64,000 nt of DNA from Fretibacter rubidus (GCF_041429785.1 NZ_CP163423.1:124001-188000), one strand, 5' to 3'; numbered from the stretch's first letter, positions 17,979 through 27,056 are shown. Notes: generated from the letters alone by a model not told the origin. Made by a program: numbers and translations.

Positions 17979-19604
17979 CTACTCAACGTATTTGATAAGT
18001 TCTGCAGTGAGTTTGCTATCGAAGTTTCGGCGCTTCACATACGTTGCAAGTGACCCATCTAGGTTACCAACAAGCGTTTCTAAGTTTTTATCTGTTAAGG
18101 TTTTCCAGTTATCGTTTTTTGCTTTGTTAGCGCATGACTTAACGAGTATATTAGCAATAATTGAATTCTCGACATAGGCTAATTGGCAGATATCAATAAT
18201 GCTTTGGTCGTTTTTATTCAAAAAGGCATAAGCAGCGTCAATTGCAAAGACAGAGCTATCTCGACCAGAATGGATGGTTTTAATTTGGTCGGACATCGCC
18301 TTAGCTTTTTGCCAATCACCCAACTTAAAACCTGTTCTAAGTGCTGCATTCAGCATAACTAAAGAATTATTTTGATAGCGCTGTTCAGTATTCCAAATTG
18401 TATTTCTGAGTCTATCTGCTCTGAAATCTGGTCGCTCGCTTTCATAAATAATTTTAGCAATGACCATTTCAGAGGAGTTTATCCAATCTTTGCCAATCAT
18501 CTCGATAAGCTTTCGAGCAGAATCAAGTGGATCTGGAACAGTATGTTCTCGGTAACCAGCATACTGTTGGAGATAGGTTGTAGCTAAGGCGCCGTAAGTG
18601 TCGGCAGTAGCAAACCCGCTTTCAATCGCCTTTTCTAAACAGTGCAAGTAGGACTGATAAACGCTATACCGACCATCAGAATAGCCATCATACATATCAA
18701 TCTGACAGGAATAAGCCTGACGCCTTTTGTTATCGTGCCAGTCAACGGTTGCCGAATAGCGTGGCAGAGTGCCATAAGGCTTTACCATGTCGACGATTGA
18801 TTTGATAACATCGTTGAAAAGAATCTTATCATCATTGTGACGAGTCACGCCCAAATTTGAGTGATGAATAATATTTGTTTTGTGTTTGTGATATACACGA
18901 AAAGTGAGGCTATGCACTGAAGGAGTATTTCTTCCCTCTACAAGAACATAAAACCTTGGAGTTGTATTTGAGCACTTTGTGTCCTCTGGAACTAGGTTTA
19001 CGGAACTGTGCTGGGATAATACAGATTTAATAAGGTCAAAAGTAGATGCTAAATGCTCATCGTCGATCAATTCTGTTGATACACTAATGTTTGGAACATT
19101 AAGAGAGCAGAGAGAGTAACCTAAAGCATTATGATACCCCCATAGTGACGCTAAACTTAGACATGCGGCAATTGTAGTGGCAACAAGAGTAGTTCCCCAC
19201 CCAACCTTTCGTATAGAAGAACTCGACTTAGTATTGACTTCATCAGTATCAGCCCCATTGCAGGTCTCAGAAACTACAATTCTGTAACCCCCACGTGGGA
19301 TATGTATTTGAAAGTACCTGGAGTTTGCATTGTATGTTCGCAGAGCTTTACGTAGGCGATGCATTTCAACCCGGACGATACTGTCTAGTTTTGGGTCGAA
19401 ATCATCTGATCTTCCGAAGACGTCTACTGCAATTGAAAACTGTTTGAGGTTCCGCCAATCCTCATTAAGATTTTTTCTAAATAAATGAGTCAAGAGATCG
19501 AGTAGTCGTGGTGACTTGCCCAGAGCGTTGCTTTGAGCGACCTCGTTAAGGATAATATCAATATTGCTTTCAGACAATATGCTCAAAATCCCACCGCCTC
19601 TCAT
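17979..19604 (-). CDS. ToxR/CadC-like membrane-anchored winged-helix regulator (element cargo)
   Basis: About 541 residues. The N-terminal ~95 residues form a winged-helix DNA-binding domain of the type seen beside alphaproteobacterial adenylate-cyclase-like and CadC-like proteins: VFGRSDDFDPKLDSIVRVEM, then HRLRKALRTYNANSRYFQI and IPRGGYRIVV. One membrane segment follows (about residues 130-150, TTLVATTIAACLSLASLWGY). The ~390-residue remainder would be periplasmic and resembles helical-repeat sensor domains. Such one-component regulators sense an external or envelope signal and act at DNA. I chose ATG 19604 over an in-frame TTG at 19616. It heads the three-gene minus-strand cluster. Confidence 0.78.
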   Translation of the reverse strand: MRGGGILSILSESNIDIILNEVAQSNALGKSPRLLDLLTHLFRKNLNEDWRNLKQFSIAVDVFGRSDDFDPKLDSIVRVEMHRLRKALRTYNANSRYFQIHIPRGGYRIVVSETCNGADTDEVNTKSSSSIRKVGWGTTLVATTIAACLSLASLWGYHNALGYSLCSLNVPNISVSTELIDDEHLASTFDLIKSVLSQHSSVNLVPEDTKCSNTTPRFYVLVEGRNTPSVHSLTFRVYHKHKTNIIHHSNLGVTRHNDDKILFNDVIKSIVDMVKPYGTLPRYSATVDWHDNKRRQAYSCQIDMYDGYSDGRYSVYQSYLHCLEKAIESGFATADTYGALATTYLQQYAGYREHTVPDPLDSARKLIEMIGKDWINSSEMVIAKIIYESERPDFRADRLRNTIWNTEQRYQNNSLVMLNAALRTGFKLGDWQKAKAMSDQIKTIHSGRDSSVFAIDAAYAFLNKNDQSIIDICQLAYVENSIIANILVKSCANKAKNDNWKTLTDKNLETLVGNLDGSLATYVKRRNFDSKLTAELIKYVE

Positions 19605-19674
19605 TACATTCTTCAAAGTAATAGCGCTGCATTAACCTTTTAGTAACCCCATATAACTCTTCTTACGCGAAAAA

Positions 19675-19712
19675 ATTGGATAAGTTCTCTCTGGGTGCAA
19701 AATTTATCCAAC
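19675..19712 (+). promoter_or_regulatory. Inverted repeat, candidate operator
   Basis: TTGGATAA (19676-19683) and TTATCCAA (19704-19711) are exact inverted arms 20 bases apart; extending to 12 bases adds a partial match on each side. It lies in the divergent region between the ToxR-like regulator and the 107-residue gene, 15 bases before the latter's start. A likely target for the element's XRE or winged-helix regulator. Confidence 0.45.
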
Positions 19713-19726
19713 TGGGGGGTATTAAA

Positions 19727-20050
19727 ATGAGTAGTGCAGAAAGAGTTGAACAGAGAATTGATCAGTTATTGAAAGAGTATTTAGACATTGATGTACAGTT
19801 AAGCCATTTTGCAAAGATCGTTTCTATAGACGACAGTAATGCAGTGTTTGTTGACGAAGGGTTACTTATAGAGCGTCATATGGAAATTCTGGAAGAGGTA
19901 GCATCGCTTTATCCGCTCACCAACATTGCTGCCGAAATAGCATTATTTTTATGCAAAAAAGAAATTGACACTTCGGAGTACGGAGATTGGCCAATGTCAA
20001 AAGTTGTTGGTCATGTGCACAAATTTCTCGCAAACAAAGCAAATGTATAG
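19727..20050 (+). CDS. Uncharacterised 107-residue protein (element cargo)
   Basis: A small acidic, mainly helical cytoplasmic protein: RVEQRIDQLLKEYLDIDVQL near the N-terminus, then ERHMEILEEVASLYPLTNIA. No known motif and no membrane segment. The start at ATG 19727 follows GGGGGG at seven-base spacing; an upstream in-frame TTG at 19676 overlaps the inverted repeat and is unlikely. The XRE regulator gene follows 56 bases later on the same strand, so the pair may be co-transcribed. It could be an accessory or anti-regulator protein, but no function is supported. Confidence 0.6.
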   Translation: MSSAERVEQRIDQLLKEYLDIDVQLSHFAKIVSIDDSNAVFVDEGLLIERHMEILEEVASLYPLTNIAAEIALFLCKKEIDTSEYGDWPMSKVVGHVHKFLANKANV

Positions 20051-20106
20051 CCAAAGTTTGAGTTTCACCCTATTAGGCGAGCGAAATCTGCTAGTCTAAC
20101 GAGGAA

Positions 20107-20508
20107 ATGATGGGACTGAAAATTACGCACGCTAATGAAATTGATAAAATTATTGGCGCGAATTTGCGAGCTCTACGGATAGCCAATGGGCTGTCACAAA
20201 CTCAGCTTGCAGAGGCCGTTGATTTAAGCTTTCAGCAAATACAAAAATATGAGCATGGAAGCAATCGGATAGGCGCCAGCAAACTTTGGCAATTCTGTGA
20301 GATACTTAAAGTTCAGCCACAGAGCTTTTTTGAAAACTTAGAGAATGATCAGGCAGACAGTAGTGTTAAGAGCTCAGACGGTAGGCTAAAATTTTTGGTT
20401 CATCCCAAAGGACAAGCTATGGCTGAAGCATTTCTGCTTCTTCAAGACTCTAGAGCCGAGCGCGCAGTCATCGATTTGTGCAAAGCGTTATCCTCTACAA
20501 ATGAATAA
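20107..20508 (+). CDS. XRE family transcriptional regulator (element cargo)
   Basis: A 133-residue regulator. The Cro/CI helix-turn-helix occupies about residues 14-68, with LSQTQLAEAVDLSFQQIQKY as the helix-turn-helix core and EHGSNRIGASKLWQFCEIL after it. The short C-terminal part is helical and probably dimerises. This is the common alphaproteobacterial XRE type also found in prophages and integrative elements. GAGG sits just upstream; either of two adjacent ATGs could serve. It lies at the attR end and may control integrase, transfer or cargo expression. Confidence 0.88.
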   Translation: MMGLKITHANEIDKIIGANLRALRIANGLSQTQLAEAVDLSFQQIQKYEHGSNRIGASKLWQFCEILKVQPQSFFENLENDQADSSVKSSDGRLKFLVHPKGQAMAEAFLLLQDSRAERAVIDLCKALSSTNE

Positions 20509-20659
20509 CGTTTCAGTTTAGTCAGAGATTATTAAATATTACATTTATTTCGGACGTAGCTACTTTGCCTCACAAAACTCCCGACTCCATGCCTCACAAA
20601 TGCCTTGTGCGAGTCTCTAACTCATTGTATTTATTTCTATAATGGAAAGCGCTAAGCCC

Positions 20660-20677
20660 TCTCGGCCGCACCACTTT
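20660..20677 (+). repeat. attR of the mobilizable element
   Basis: Exact 18-bp copy of the tRNA-Leu(GAG) 3' end, 9,912 bases from attL. The rest of the tRNA is absent here, so this is the displaced end created by integration. The host gene for the DUF885 protein begins 58 bases further. Confidence 0.92.
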
Positions 20678-20735
20678 TTATCTATTCATATTGTCTGTTG
20701 CGCATTAGGCTGTTCCTTAGAGCGGAGGGTTTGTG

Positions 20736-22547
20736 ATGCGGTTTAAATTATTATTGGGGTTATCAGCAGCAATGGTCTTGCTTGGGTGTAGCGGGCCGCA
20801 AGGCAGCACCTCTGACAGAACTACGTCAGCGGATAATGGCGCTAATTCGCCTCAAAATAATAGTGAGGATACGCGCTTCAGCGATTTGCTCGACGCGCAT
20901 TGGGCTTGGACACTGTCAACGGCGCCGACCTTTGCGACCTCATTAGGGGTACGTGATTATGATGACCGACTGAGCGATCCATCGCTTGCGGCCTATGACG
21001 CGCAAGTCGAGCGGCAAAAGGAATTTCTCGCGGATTTCAGAGCGGTTAACAAAGACGCGCTGAGCGCTGATAACCAGCTTAATCTAGATCTGATCACGCG
21101 TGAGCTTGAGAGCGACATCGAGGCCTCTGCTTACGGGGGCCGTTACATGATTATGACCAACCGTGCGGGGCCACATACAACGATTACGGGCCTACCCAAT
21201 CGCTTGCCGTTTTTTAAGGCGGCTGATTATGACAGCTATCTGGCGCGATTATCTGCCGTGCCAGACTATATGAGCAAAGCGACCGATCGTCTGCGCGCCG
21301 GTATTGAGGCGGGATGGGTGCAACCTTGTGCGCCCATGGCCGGTTTTGAGGCATCAATCCAGACCCACCTTGTGGATGATGTAAATGACAGCGTTTTGAT
21401 GGACGCATTTGACACGCGGCCCACAGCCCTGAGTGCGCAAGAGTTTGCAAATTATAAAGCCAATGCGGCTACGATCGTCAAAGGCGATGTACTGCCTGCG
21501 CTTAAGACTTTCGAGCAGTTTTATTTGGATGAATACGCCCCCAATTGTCGGGATGAGGTTGGCACATCATCTATGCCGGGCGGGGCGGACTATTACGCTT
21601 ACCGCGCGCGAATGTTTACCACCACGGATATGACGCCCGATGACATTCATAATATTGGATTATCTGAGGTCGCGCGGATCCGCGCAGAGATGGCAGAGGT
21701 GCAAAAGCAAGCGGGCTTTGAGGGCACGTTTAAGGAATTTCAAAATTATCTGCGTACCAACCCTGATTTTTACCCCAAAACGGCACAAGAGCGCATGGAC
21801 GCCGCCGCCGTTATTTTGAAAAAAATGGATGGGAAGCTGCCGGAATTATTTACGAAGTTTCCGCGCATGCCCTACGGGATTAAAGAAATCCCGTTGGATG
21901 TCGCGGAAAAAACAACCACAGCCTATTACATGCGGCCAGCGGGGGATGGTTCTCGCGCAGGGTTTTATTATATCAATACGACCAATCTTGATAAGCGTCC
22001 GCTCTACGAGATGGAAGCGCTATCGCTTCACGAAGCCGTACCAGGGCATCATTTTCAAATCGCGCTATCCCAAGAATTAATGCTGCCGGACTTTCGTAAA
22101 TATGGGGGCTTTACGGCCTTTATCGAAGGGTGGGGTCTGTATTCTGAACGGCTGGGACTAGACGTCGGCTTTTACGAGACGCCCTATACAAATTTCGGCC
22201 GGCTATCTTATGAAATGTGGCGGGCGTGTCGTTTGGTTGTTGATACGGGTATGCATGACAAAGGGTGGACCCGCCAAGAGGCAGTGGACTATATGATAGA
22301 GAACACAGGGCTATCTGTGAAAAATATCAATAACGAAGTTGACCGCTATATCACCTGGCCCGGCCAAGCGCTGGCCTATAAAATTGGTGAGCTAAAAATC
22401 CGCGAGCTCCGTGCTTTGGCCGAGAGCGAACTCGGCGAAGATTTTGACATACGTCTGTTCCACGACACAGTGCTGGAAAACGGGGCTGTGCCGCTGTCTG
22501 TACTAGAGATAAAAGTCAAAGACTGGATAGAAACTCAAAGAGGTTAG
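20736..22547 (+). CDS. DUF885 family lipoprotein, probable metallopeptidase
   Basis: A 603-residue exported protein with signal peptide and lipobox (MVLLGCSGP), then a low-complexity Ser/Asn linker. The DUF885 domain contains [13 protein letters not shown] at about residues 431-443, a HExxxGHH pattern that supplies zinc ligands, followed by [13 protein letters not shown] with the downstream Glu. These proteins resemble M2/M3-like gluzincins and are presumed periplasmic peptidases. GGAGG seven bases before ATG 20736 sets the start; a GTG lies three bases upstream. First host gene after the element; its stop overlaps the convergent CoA-transferase stop by four bases. Confidence 0.9.
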   Translation: MRFKLLLGLSAAMVLLGCSGPQGSTSDRTTSADNGANSPQNNSEDTRFSDLLDAHWAWTLSTAPTFATSLGVRDYDDRLSDPSLAAYDAQVERQKEFLADFRAVNKDALSADNQLNLDLITRELESDIEASAYGGRYMIMTNRAGPHTTITGLPNRLPFFKAADYDSYLARLSAVPDYMSKATDRLRAGIEAGWVQPCAPMAGFEASIQTHLVDDVNDSVLMDAFDTRPTALSAQEFANYKANAATIVKGDVLPALKTFEQFYLDEYAPNCRDEVGTSSMPGGADYYAYRARMFTTTDMTPDDIHNIGLSEVARIRAEMAEVQKQAGFEGTFKEFQNYLRTNPDFYPKTAQERMDAAAVILKKMDGKLPELFTKFPRMPYGIKEIPLDVAEKTTTAYYMRPAGDGSRAGFYYINTTNLDKRPLYEMEALSLHEAVPGHHFQIALSQELMLPDFRKYGGFTAFIEGWGLYSERLGLDVGFYETPYTNFGRLSYEMWRACRLVVDTGMHDKGWTRQEAVDYMIENTGLSVKNINNEVDRYITWPGQALAYKIGELKIRELRALAESELGEDFDIRLFHDTVLENGAVPLSVLEIKVKDWIETQRG

Positions 22548-23653
22548 AGGTCTTTTGTATCAATCCCAGATATATCAATTTTGAGTGATTTTAGAACCTC
22601 GATTGGATCGTTTGCGCGCATTGGGATGTCGGTATTCGTTGCGGGTTTTTTGTTACCGAAGACGGGCGCTGGACGGGCATGGGTGAACGGGCCGACAGTC
22701 GTAAATCCGCCGCGCGCGACGTTTTGCGGATGGGTCTGCGCCTCTTGATAATCCAGCACGGGCGTGACGCACGCATCAGAGCCGTCAAATATTTTCGCCC
22801 AAGCCTCTCGTGTCTTAGTGGCAAATATGGCTTCTAATGTAGCGTGTTGTGCGGCGTGTTTTGACTTATCCATTTGTCCGCCAAAACCATCCGCATCTAT
22901 GTTTAAACGCTCCAACATGATTTTGAAAAATTGCGGTTCGATACAGCCGACAGCCATATATTTCCCGTCCTTGGTTTCGTAACACCGGTAAAACGGCATG
23001 CCGCCGTCAAGCAAATTTGTACCGCGTTGTTGGCTCCATTGCCCCAGCGCTTCTAGGGAATAAACAATCCCCATCATAGACGACACACCGTCAATCATGG
23101 CGGCGTCAACAACGTCGCCTTGTCCTGTTTTCGACGCTTTAAGAAGGGCTGCGAGCATACCCATGACAAGGAAAAGCGAGCCACCACCAAAGTCGCCAAT
23201 AAGGTTTAGCGGAACAGGTGGCGGTGTATTGGGCGCGCCCATGGCCGCCAAAGCCCCCGTGATAGCGATGTAATTAATATCATGCCCGGCCGTTTTAGCC
23301 CATGGCCCCGTTTGTCCCCATCCTGTCATGCGGCCATAAACAAGGGCGGGATTAATGGCGTGACAGTCATCCGGGCCAAGGCCAAGCCGTTCCGCGACAC
23401 CCGGGCGAAAGCCTTCAAAAATCGCGTCGGCGCTTTGAATAAGGCGCTGCATGATAACGGCTGACTCTGGCGCGCGAAGATCTAATTCTAGCACGATCTT
23501 TCCGCGGTCTGCCGTCATCGGCATGGCCTGTCCCGGGCGCCGCACAAGAATAATCCCTGCGCCCATATCGGACATTAATTGCCCTGCATAGGGCGCAGGG
23601 CCAATGCCCGCCAGTTCAATAATGCGGTATCCGTGAAGCGGGCCAGAGGACAT
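22544..23653 (-). CDS. CaiB/BaiF CoA-transferase family, alpha-methylacyl-CoA racemase-like
   Basis: A 369-residue class III CoA-transferase fold protein. Features typical of the alpha-methylacyl-CoA racemase branch are SGPLHGYRIIELAGIGPAP at the N-terminus, GFRPGVAERLGLGPDDC, GHDINYIAITGAL (with the catalytic His-Asp region) and GQGDVVDAAMIDGVSSMMG. It would epimerise 2-methyl-branched acyl-CoAs for beta-oxidation. AGGA six bases before the ATG supports the start. The DUF4112 gene lies 13 bases upstream on the same strand; the link is probably positional only. Confidence 0.88.
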   Translation of the reverse strand: MSSGPLHGYRIIELAGIGPAPYAGQLMSDMGAGIILVRRPGQAMPMTADRGKIVLELDLRAPESAVIMQRLIQSADAIFEGFRPGVAERLGLGPDDCHAINPALVYGRMTGWGQTGPWAKTAGHDINYIAITGALAAMGAPNTPPPVPLNLIGDFGGGSLFLVMGMLAALLKASKTGQGDVVDAAMIDGVSSMMGIVYSLEALGQWSQQRGTNLLDGGMPFYRCYETKDGKYMAVGCIEPQFFKIMLERLNIDADGFGGQMDKSKHAAQHATLEAIFATKTREAWAKIFDGSDACVTPVLDYQEAQTHPQNVARGGFTTVGPFTHARPAPVFGNKKPATNTDIPMRANDPIEVLKSLKIDISGIDTKDL

Positions 23654-23666
23654 AGCTGTTCCTAAT

Positions 23667-24128
23667 CTATTTGGGGTCTAGCTTACCCGCCAGCGCTGTT
23701 ACGTCAATCATATCGGCGGGCTTCACGCTGTCCCAATGCTCGCGCAACAGGGCCGCATTGCGGTTATTGGCTTTCCAGCCCCAGTCAAAAATATCCCCAA
23801 TAATGGGGATAAGCCCGACCAGCCAGTCAAGCCCGACATTCCCAATCATTTTCATCATAGTCGACCGTGATACGCCCACCCGTGCGGCTTGCGAAATAAT
23901 ATAGCTAGACACCCCAAGACCGATTGTATCACCAATGCCGGGGATAAAACCGATGATGGTATCAAGACCCAAATTAATAGGAATCCTTGGAATTTTAAAT
24001 TGGCTATCCATCAACCGCGCCAGGCCTTCGACGCGTTGGACATGGGCTTCTATGCGGGCGATATCTTCACGTTGCTTTTCGTCATCGAGCGCGGCGTAGG
24101 GCGGGATATAATCATCATCGTTTGAAAT
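23667..24128 (-). CDS. DUF4112 family protein with apparent ATT start
   Basis: A 153-residue protein with two hydrophobic glycine-rich hairpins (LDTIIGFIPGIGDTIGLG and LDWLVGLIPIIGDIFDWG), the hallmark of DUF4112. Function unknown. The conserved N-terminal stretch (ARIEAHVQRVEGLARLMDSQ) extends 38 codons upstream of the first ATG and contains no ATG, GTG or TTG before it apart from the TTG directly preceding that ATG. The reading frame runs back to an ATT at 24126-24128, giving M-S-N-D-D-D-Y, with AGGA eight bases upstream. I therefore place the start at ATT; a conventional start would be at 24014 or 24017 and would cut into the domain. Confidence 0.75.
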   Translation of the reverse strand: MSNDDDYIPPYAALDDEKQREDIARIEAHVQRVEGLARLMDSQFKIPRIPINLGLDTIIGFIPGIGDTIGLGVSSYIISQAARVGVSRSTMMKMIGNVGLDWLVGLIPIIGDIFDWGWKANNRNAALLREHWDSVKPADMIDVTALAGKLDPK

Positions 24129-24186
24129 GGGGTTGTCCTGTTCTGAAGCGGTGTCGTGATGACTTTATGAGTAGAGCCCGCATAAA

Positions 24187-25443
24187 TCAACGCGGGGCTT
24201 TGACAAGCTGTCTAATAAACAAACCGATAAGCAGGATTATAGTTCCTGTAATTATGACACGCCAATCAATAAAAACAGCAAGGCCAAGACACCCAATCAA
24301 TCCCACCCAAGATATAATCCGAGGATATAGGCGCTGTTCATCTGATAAGCGTAGGGCGGCCCAATTGGTGATGCCGTAATAGATTAAAACCGTAGAAGCG
24401 CTGAAACTCCAGACCCATGTTAATCCGCCAAACAATCCGAGACAGGCAATAAACAGACCTATAGCCATGACGGCGATGCTTGGGTCTTGGCGCGCATTTA
24501 ACCGTCCTAAAATAGCTGGCAACTCTCGGTCACGGCCCATGGCAAAGGCGACGCGTGATAGGCCCAGGATGAGGTTTAGTAGGACCCCTGCCATCGCGGT
24601 CACAGCGGCGACCGCAATAAAGCCAGCCAGATAAGGCACACCCATGCTGAGCGCGATATTGCGGAGCGGCGAAGCATCCGCCGCCGTCAACGCCGCATAA
24701 CGCTCAGCGCCAATGGTGGATAGCCCAGCCCATAAAACGCCCCCATAGATTAGGGTCGATAAAATCAAGGTGATAATAATCGCGCGCGGAATAGTTCGCT
24801 GTGGGTCGGTGATTTCTTCGCCTAATGTCGCGATACGGCCATAGCCCGTAAAAGCCACAAAAATCAAAGCTGCCGCTTCAAATAAATTGGGGGCATGGAG
24901 CGCGGATAACGATACAGGCATTTTAGGATCAACCCCTATGGCTGTGATGATAAGCGTGATTAACGCAACCATAGTGACGCCGACTAAAACTGTATTGACC
25001 GCATTCGCCCGCTTTAACCCTAGCAAGACTAAAGCTGTCATCACAATCGCGACAAGCGCGGCAACGATATTAACAGCCACCGTTAATCCCAAGACATGCA
25101 CACCGTAGCTGACTACGCCAATGGCGGCTGCGGCGGCACTGGTGGACTTTGCCAGCAAAAACGAAAGCCCTGCGGTAAACCCAATTTCGTCGCTAATATA
25201 ATGCCGTCCATAGGCATATGTGCCGCCGCTTACGGGATGGTTCGTGGCCAGTTGCGCGCTGGATAGCGCATTACACGTCGCGAGTATGGCCGCGATGATA
25301 AGCGCGATAAGCGCCCAGTCCCCGACCACGCCAACGGCCAGACCGAGGCTGATAAATACGCCCGTGCCGAATATGGAACCAAGCCCAAGGGTAACAGCGC
25401 CCGCAAGGCCAACTGTGCGTTTTAAGGACGGCTGATTACCCAT
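24187..25443 (-). CDS. APC family amino acid permease
   Basis: A 418-residue inner-membrane transporter with about 12 hydrophobic segments. The first shows the LeuT-fold substrate motif GLGSIFGTGVFISLG; later parts include VSGGTYAYGRHY and FVAFTGYGRIATLGEEI, typical of the amino acid-polyamine-organocation superfamily. It probably imports an amino acid or polyamine with protons; substrate cannot be assigned. It lies 18 bases downstream of the EF-hand protein gene on the same strand. Confidence 0.87.
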   Translation of the reverse strand: MGNQPSLKRTVGLAGAVTLGLGSIFGTGVFISLGLAVGVVGDWALIALIIAAILATCNALSSAQLATNHPVSGGTYAYGRHYISDEIGFTAGLSFLLAKSTSAAAAAIGVVSYGVHVLGLTVAVNIVAALVAIVMTALVLLGLKRANAVNTVLVGVTMVALITLIITAIGVDPKMPVSLSALHAPNLFEAAALIFVAFTGYGRIATLGEEITDPQRTIPRAIIITLILSTLIYGGVLWAGLSTIGAERYAALTAADASPLRNIALSMGVPYLAGFIAVAAVTAMAGVLLNLILGLSRVAFAMGRDRELPAILGRLNARQDPSIAVMAIGLFIACLGLFGGLTWVWSFSASTVLIYYGITNWAALRLSDEQRLYPRIISWVGLIGCLGLAVFIDWRVIITGTIILLIGLFIRQLVKAPR

Positions 25444-25461
25444 TCAATTAACGCTTACGCC

Positions 25462-26034
25462 CTATCGCCGCCGTTGCCGATCGGCACGTGAGGGGAAAAT
25501 ACGGTTACGTTCGCGTTTGGCCTCTTGCGGTTCTGGTGCTTTTTGCAACAGCTCTGAAAAGTCTAAAACGCGGTCTTCATTGCGGTCTAGCCTTTGCGCA
25601 TTACGGGTCAGGACTTCGGTAAATTCTGCGCGGGTCACCACAGCGTTAAAGTCACGGTCAAATTGGGTATTGCCTGGCAATAAGTCGAGCGAGCCGAGCG
25701 CGCGAATACGCCACGCGTCCACTTCGACCAAGCTTAGACTACCGTTGCCGCTGCTATCAGCAGTGCTGAACGCGCTTGTGATACCACCCTTCACTTCAGC
25801 TTCAGTAATCTGGTAATCGCCGTTTTGATCAAAACTGGCAAATAACAACCCGCCAGAGACGAGAGACATGCGCTGGCTATTAGGGGACACGGGTCGTTGT
25901 GCGCGGTTAAGCTGCTCGACGGCTGGTGCGGCGTCAAGCTCGATAGGCGCGTCAATGGGGTCATTATCTTGCGCGAGGGCAGTGCCCGCAACGAAGGCAA
26001 AGGGAAGGGCAACGAAAAGAGCGAAATAAGTCAT
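25462..26034 (-). CDS. Exported EF-hand domain protein
   Basis: A 190-residue secreted or periplasmic protein with a Sec signal peptide (FALFVALPFAFVAGTALAQ). Four EF-hand-like loops follow: FDQNGDYQITEAE, ADSSGNGSLSLVE, FDRDFNAVVTRAE and LDRNEDRVLDFSE. The first, second and fourth keep the acidic calcium-coordination pattern; the third is partly degenerate. The tail is strongly basic. The ATG at 26034 follows AAGG at six-base spacing. Probably a calcium-binding envelope protein; partner unknown. Confidence 0.82.
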   Translation of the reverse strand: MTYFALFVALPFAFVAGTALAQDNDPIDAPIELDAAPAVEQLNRAQRPVSPNSQRMSLVSGGLLFASFDQNGDYQITEAEVKGGITSAFSTADSSGNGSLSLVEVDAWRIRALGSLDLLPGNTQFDRDFNAVVTRAEFTEVLTRNAQRLDRNEDRVLDFSELLQKAPEPQEAKRERNRIFPSRADRQRRR

Positions 26035-26084
26035 GCTTTGCCTTAACGGCTGAGCTGCCAAATTGCACTTAAATAAATAGACAG

Positions 26085-26104
26085 ATGACAGCTTATGCTG
26101 TCAT
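26085..26104 (-). terminator. Hairpin downstream of folD
   Basis: A perfect eight-pair stem, ATGACAGC with GCTGTCAT, around a four-base loop. On the minus strand it follows the folD stop and is followed by a T-rich but interrupted tract, so it may act as a weak terminator. Confidence 0.45.
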
Positions 26105-26108
26105 GGGC

Positions 26109-26996
26109 CTAGAAATCCAAAATCGACGGCACATCCCAGCCACGGCGGTGACAGGCGGCAATGACTGTGTTGCGCAGCAGACAGGCAATTGTCATCGGGC
26201 CGACACCACCCGGAACAGGTGTGATAGACCCCGCCACATCGCGCGCGGGCTTATAATCTACATCGCCGACAAGACGCGTTTTGCCTTCAAAACGCTGGCT
26301 GGGCACACGGTTAATGCCGACATCAATCACGCAAGCGCCGGGCTTAATCCATTCGGCTTGCACCATTTGGGGACGCCCAACGGCAGGCACTAAAATGTCT
26401 GCTTCGCGGCAGACGGAGGCTAAATCTTTTGTGCGGGAATGGGCGATGGTTACGGTACAATTTTGCTCAAGGAATAATAAGGCTGCGGGTTTTCCGACCA
26501 ATATTGACCGCCCCAACACCACACAATGTTTGCCCGATAAATCCCCTAGCGTATCTTTGGCAAGCATCACGCAGCCCGTTGGCGTGCAGGGGCGCAGCCC
26601 TTTTTTACCCAGTGACAATCGCCCGGCTGACGCTTCGGTCAGGCCATCAACATCTTTATCCGGATGGATTTCTTCAATCACACGGTCAGAGTTCAACCCT
26701 TTGGGCAGCGGCAATTGTACCAATATACCGTCCACCTCGGGGTCTGCGTTTAAATCGCGCACAAGCGAGACAAGCGCGTCTTCTGATATATCGGCCGGAA
26801 GCTTATGTTCAATCGAGCGCATACCCGTCTCAACGGTAAATTTAGCCTTGGAGCGAACATAGACTTGGCTCGCGGGGTCTTCACCGACCAGCACAACAGC
26901 CAGACCGGGTTGCGCAGGCAGAGCTTTCACCGCCTGCGCAACATGGCCGCGCAAGCGTTCAGCGTAAGCTTTGCCGTCGATTTTTATGGCGCTCAT
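26109..26996 (-). CDS. folD: Bifunctional methylenetetrahydrofolate dehydrogenase/cyclohydrolase FolD
   Basis: Interconverts 5,10-methylene-, methenyl- and 10-formyl-tetrahydrofolate using NADP, feeding purine and initiator-tRNA formylation. The 295-residue protein has the expected blocks: [18 protein letters not shown] with the catalytic Tyr and Lys, [57 protein letters not shown] for nucleotide binding, and [23 protein letters not shown] precedes the ATG. It is transcribed alone or with downstream genes on the minus strand. Confidence 0.96.
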   Translation of the reverse strand: MSAIKIDGKAYAERLRGHVAQAVKALPAQPGLAVVLVGEDPASQVYVRSKAKFTVETGMRSIEHKLPADISEDALVSLVRDLNADPEVDGILVQLPLPKGLNSDRVIEEIHPDKDVDGLTEASAGRLSLGKKGLRPCTPTGCVMLAKDTLGDLSGKHCVVLGRSILVGKPAALLFLEQNCTVTIAHSRTKDLASVCREADILVPAVGRPQMVQAEWIKPGACVIDVGINRVPSQRFEGKTRLVGDVDYKPARDVAGSITPVPGGVGPMTIACLLRNTVIAACHRRGWDVPSILDF

Positions 26997-27056
26997 GATG
27001 CTCTCCCAAACAATAACTGTGCGTGTTCTAACGGCCTTATACTTTATTTCAACGCT

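Larger units (their letters stand above)
10748..20677. mobile_element. Integrative mobilizable element in tRNA-Leu(GAG)
   Basis: An insertion of about 9.9 kb bounded by an 18-bp exact direct repeat: the tRNA 3' end at 10748-10765 and a copy at 20660-20677. A tyrosine integrase lies immediately downstream of the tRNA, as expected for tRNA-targeting elements. A DUF3363-type relaxase gives mobilization ability, but no VirB/VirD4 or other mating-pair genes are present, so it would need a helper conjugative system. Cargo comprises a membrane protein, a ToxR/CadC-like regulator with two downstream genes, a 107-residue protein and an XRE regulator. No obvious resistance genes are present. Cargo is visibly AT-richer than the relaxase and the host genes. 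Confidence 0.9.

Noticed and set aside
19621-19650. Second CtrA box upstream of the ToxR-like regulator
   Set aside because: TTAA-N7-GTAAC differs from consensus at one key base and lies in imported DNA; too weak to call.
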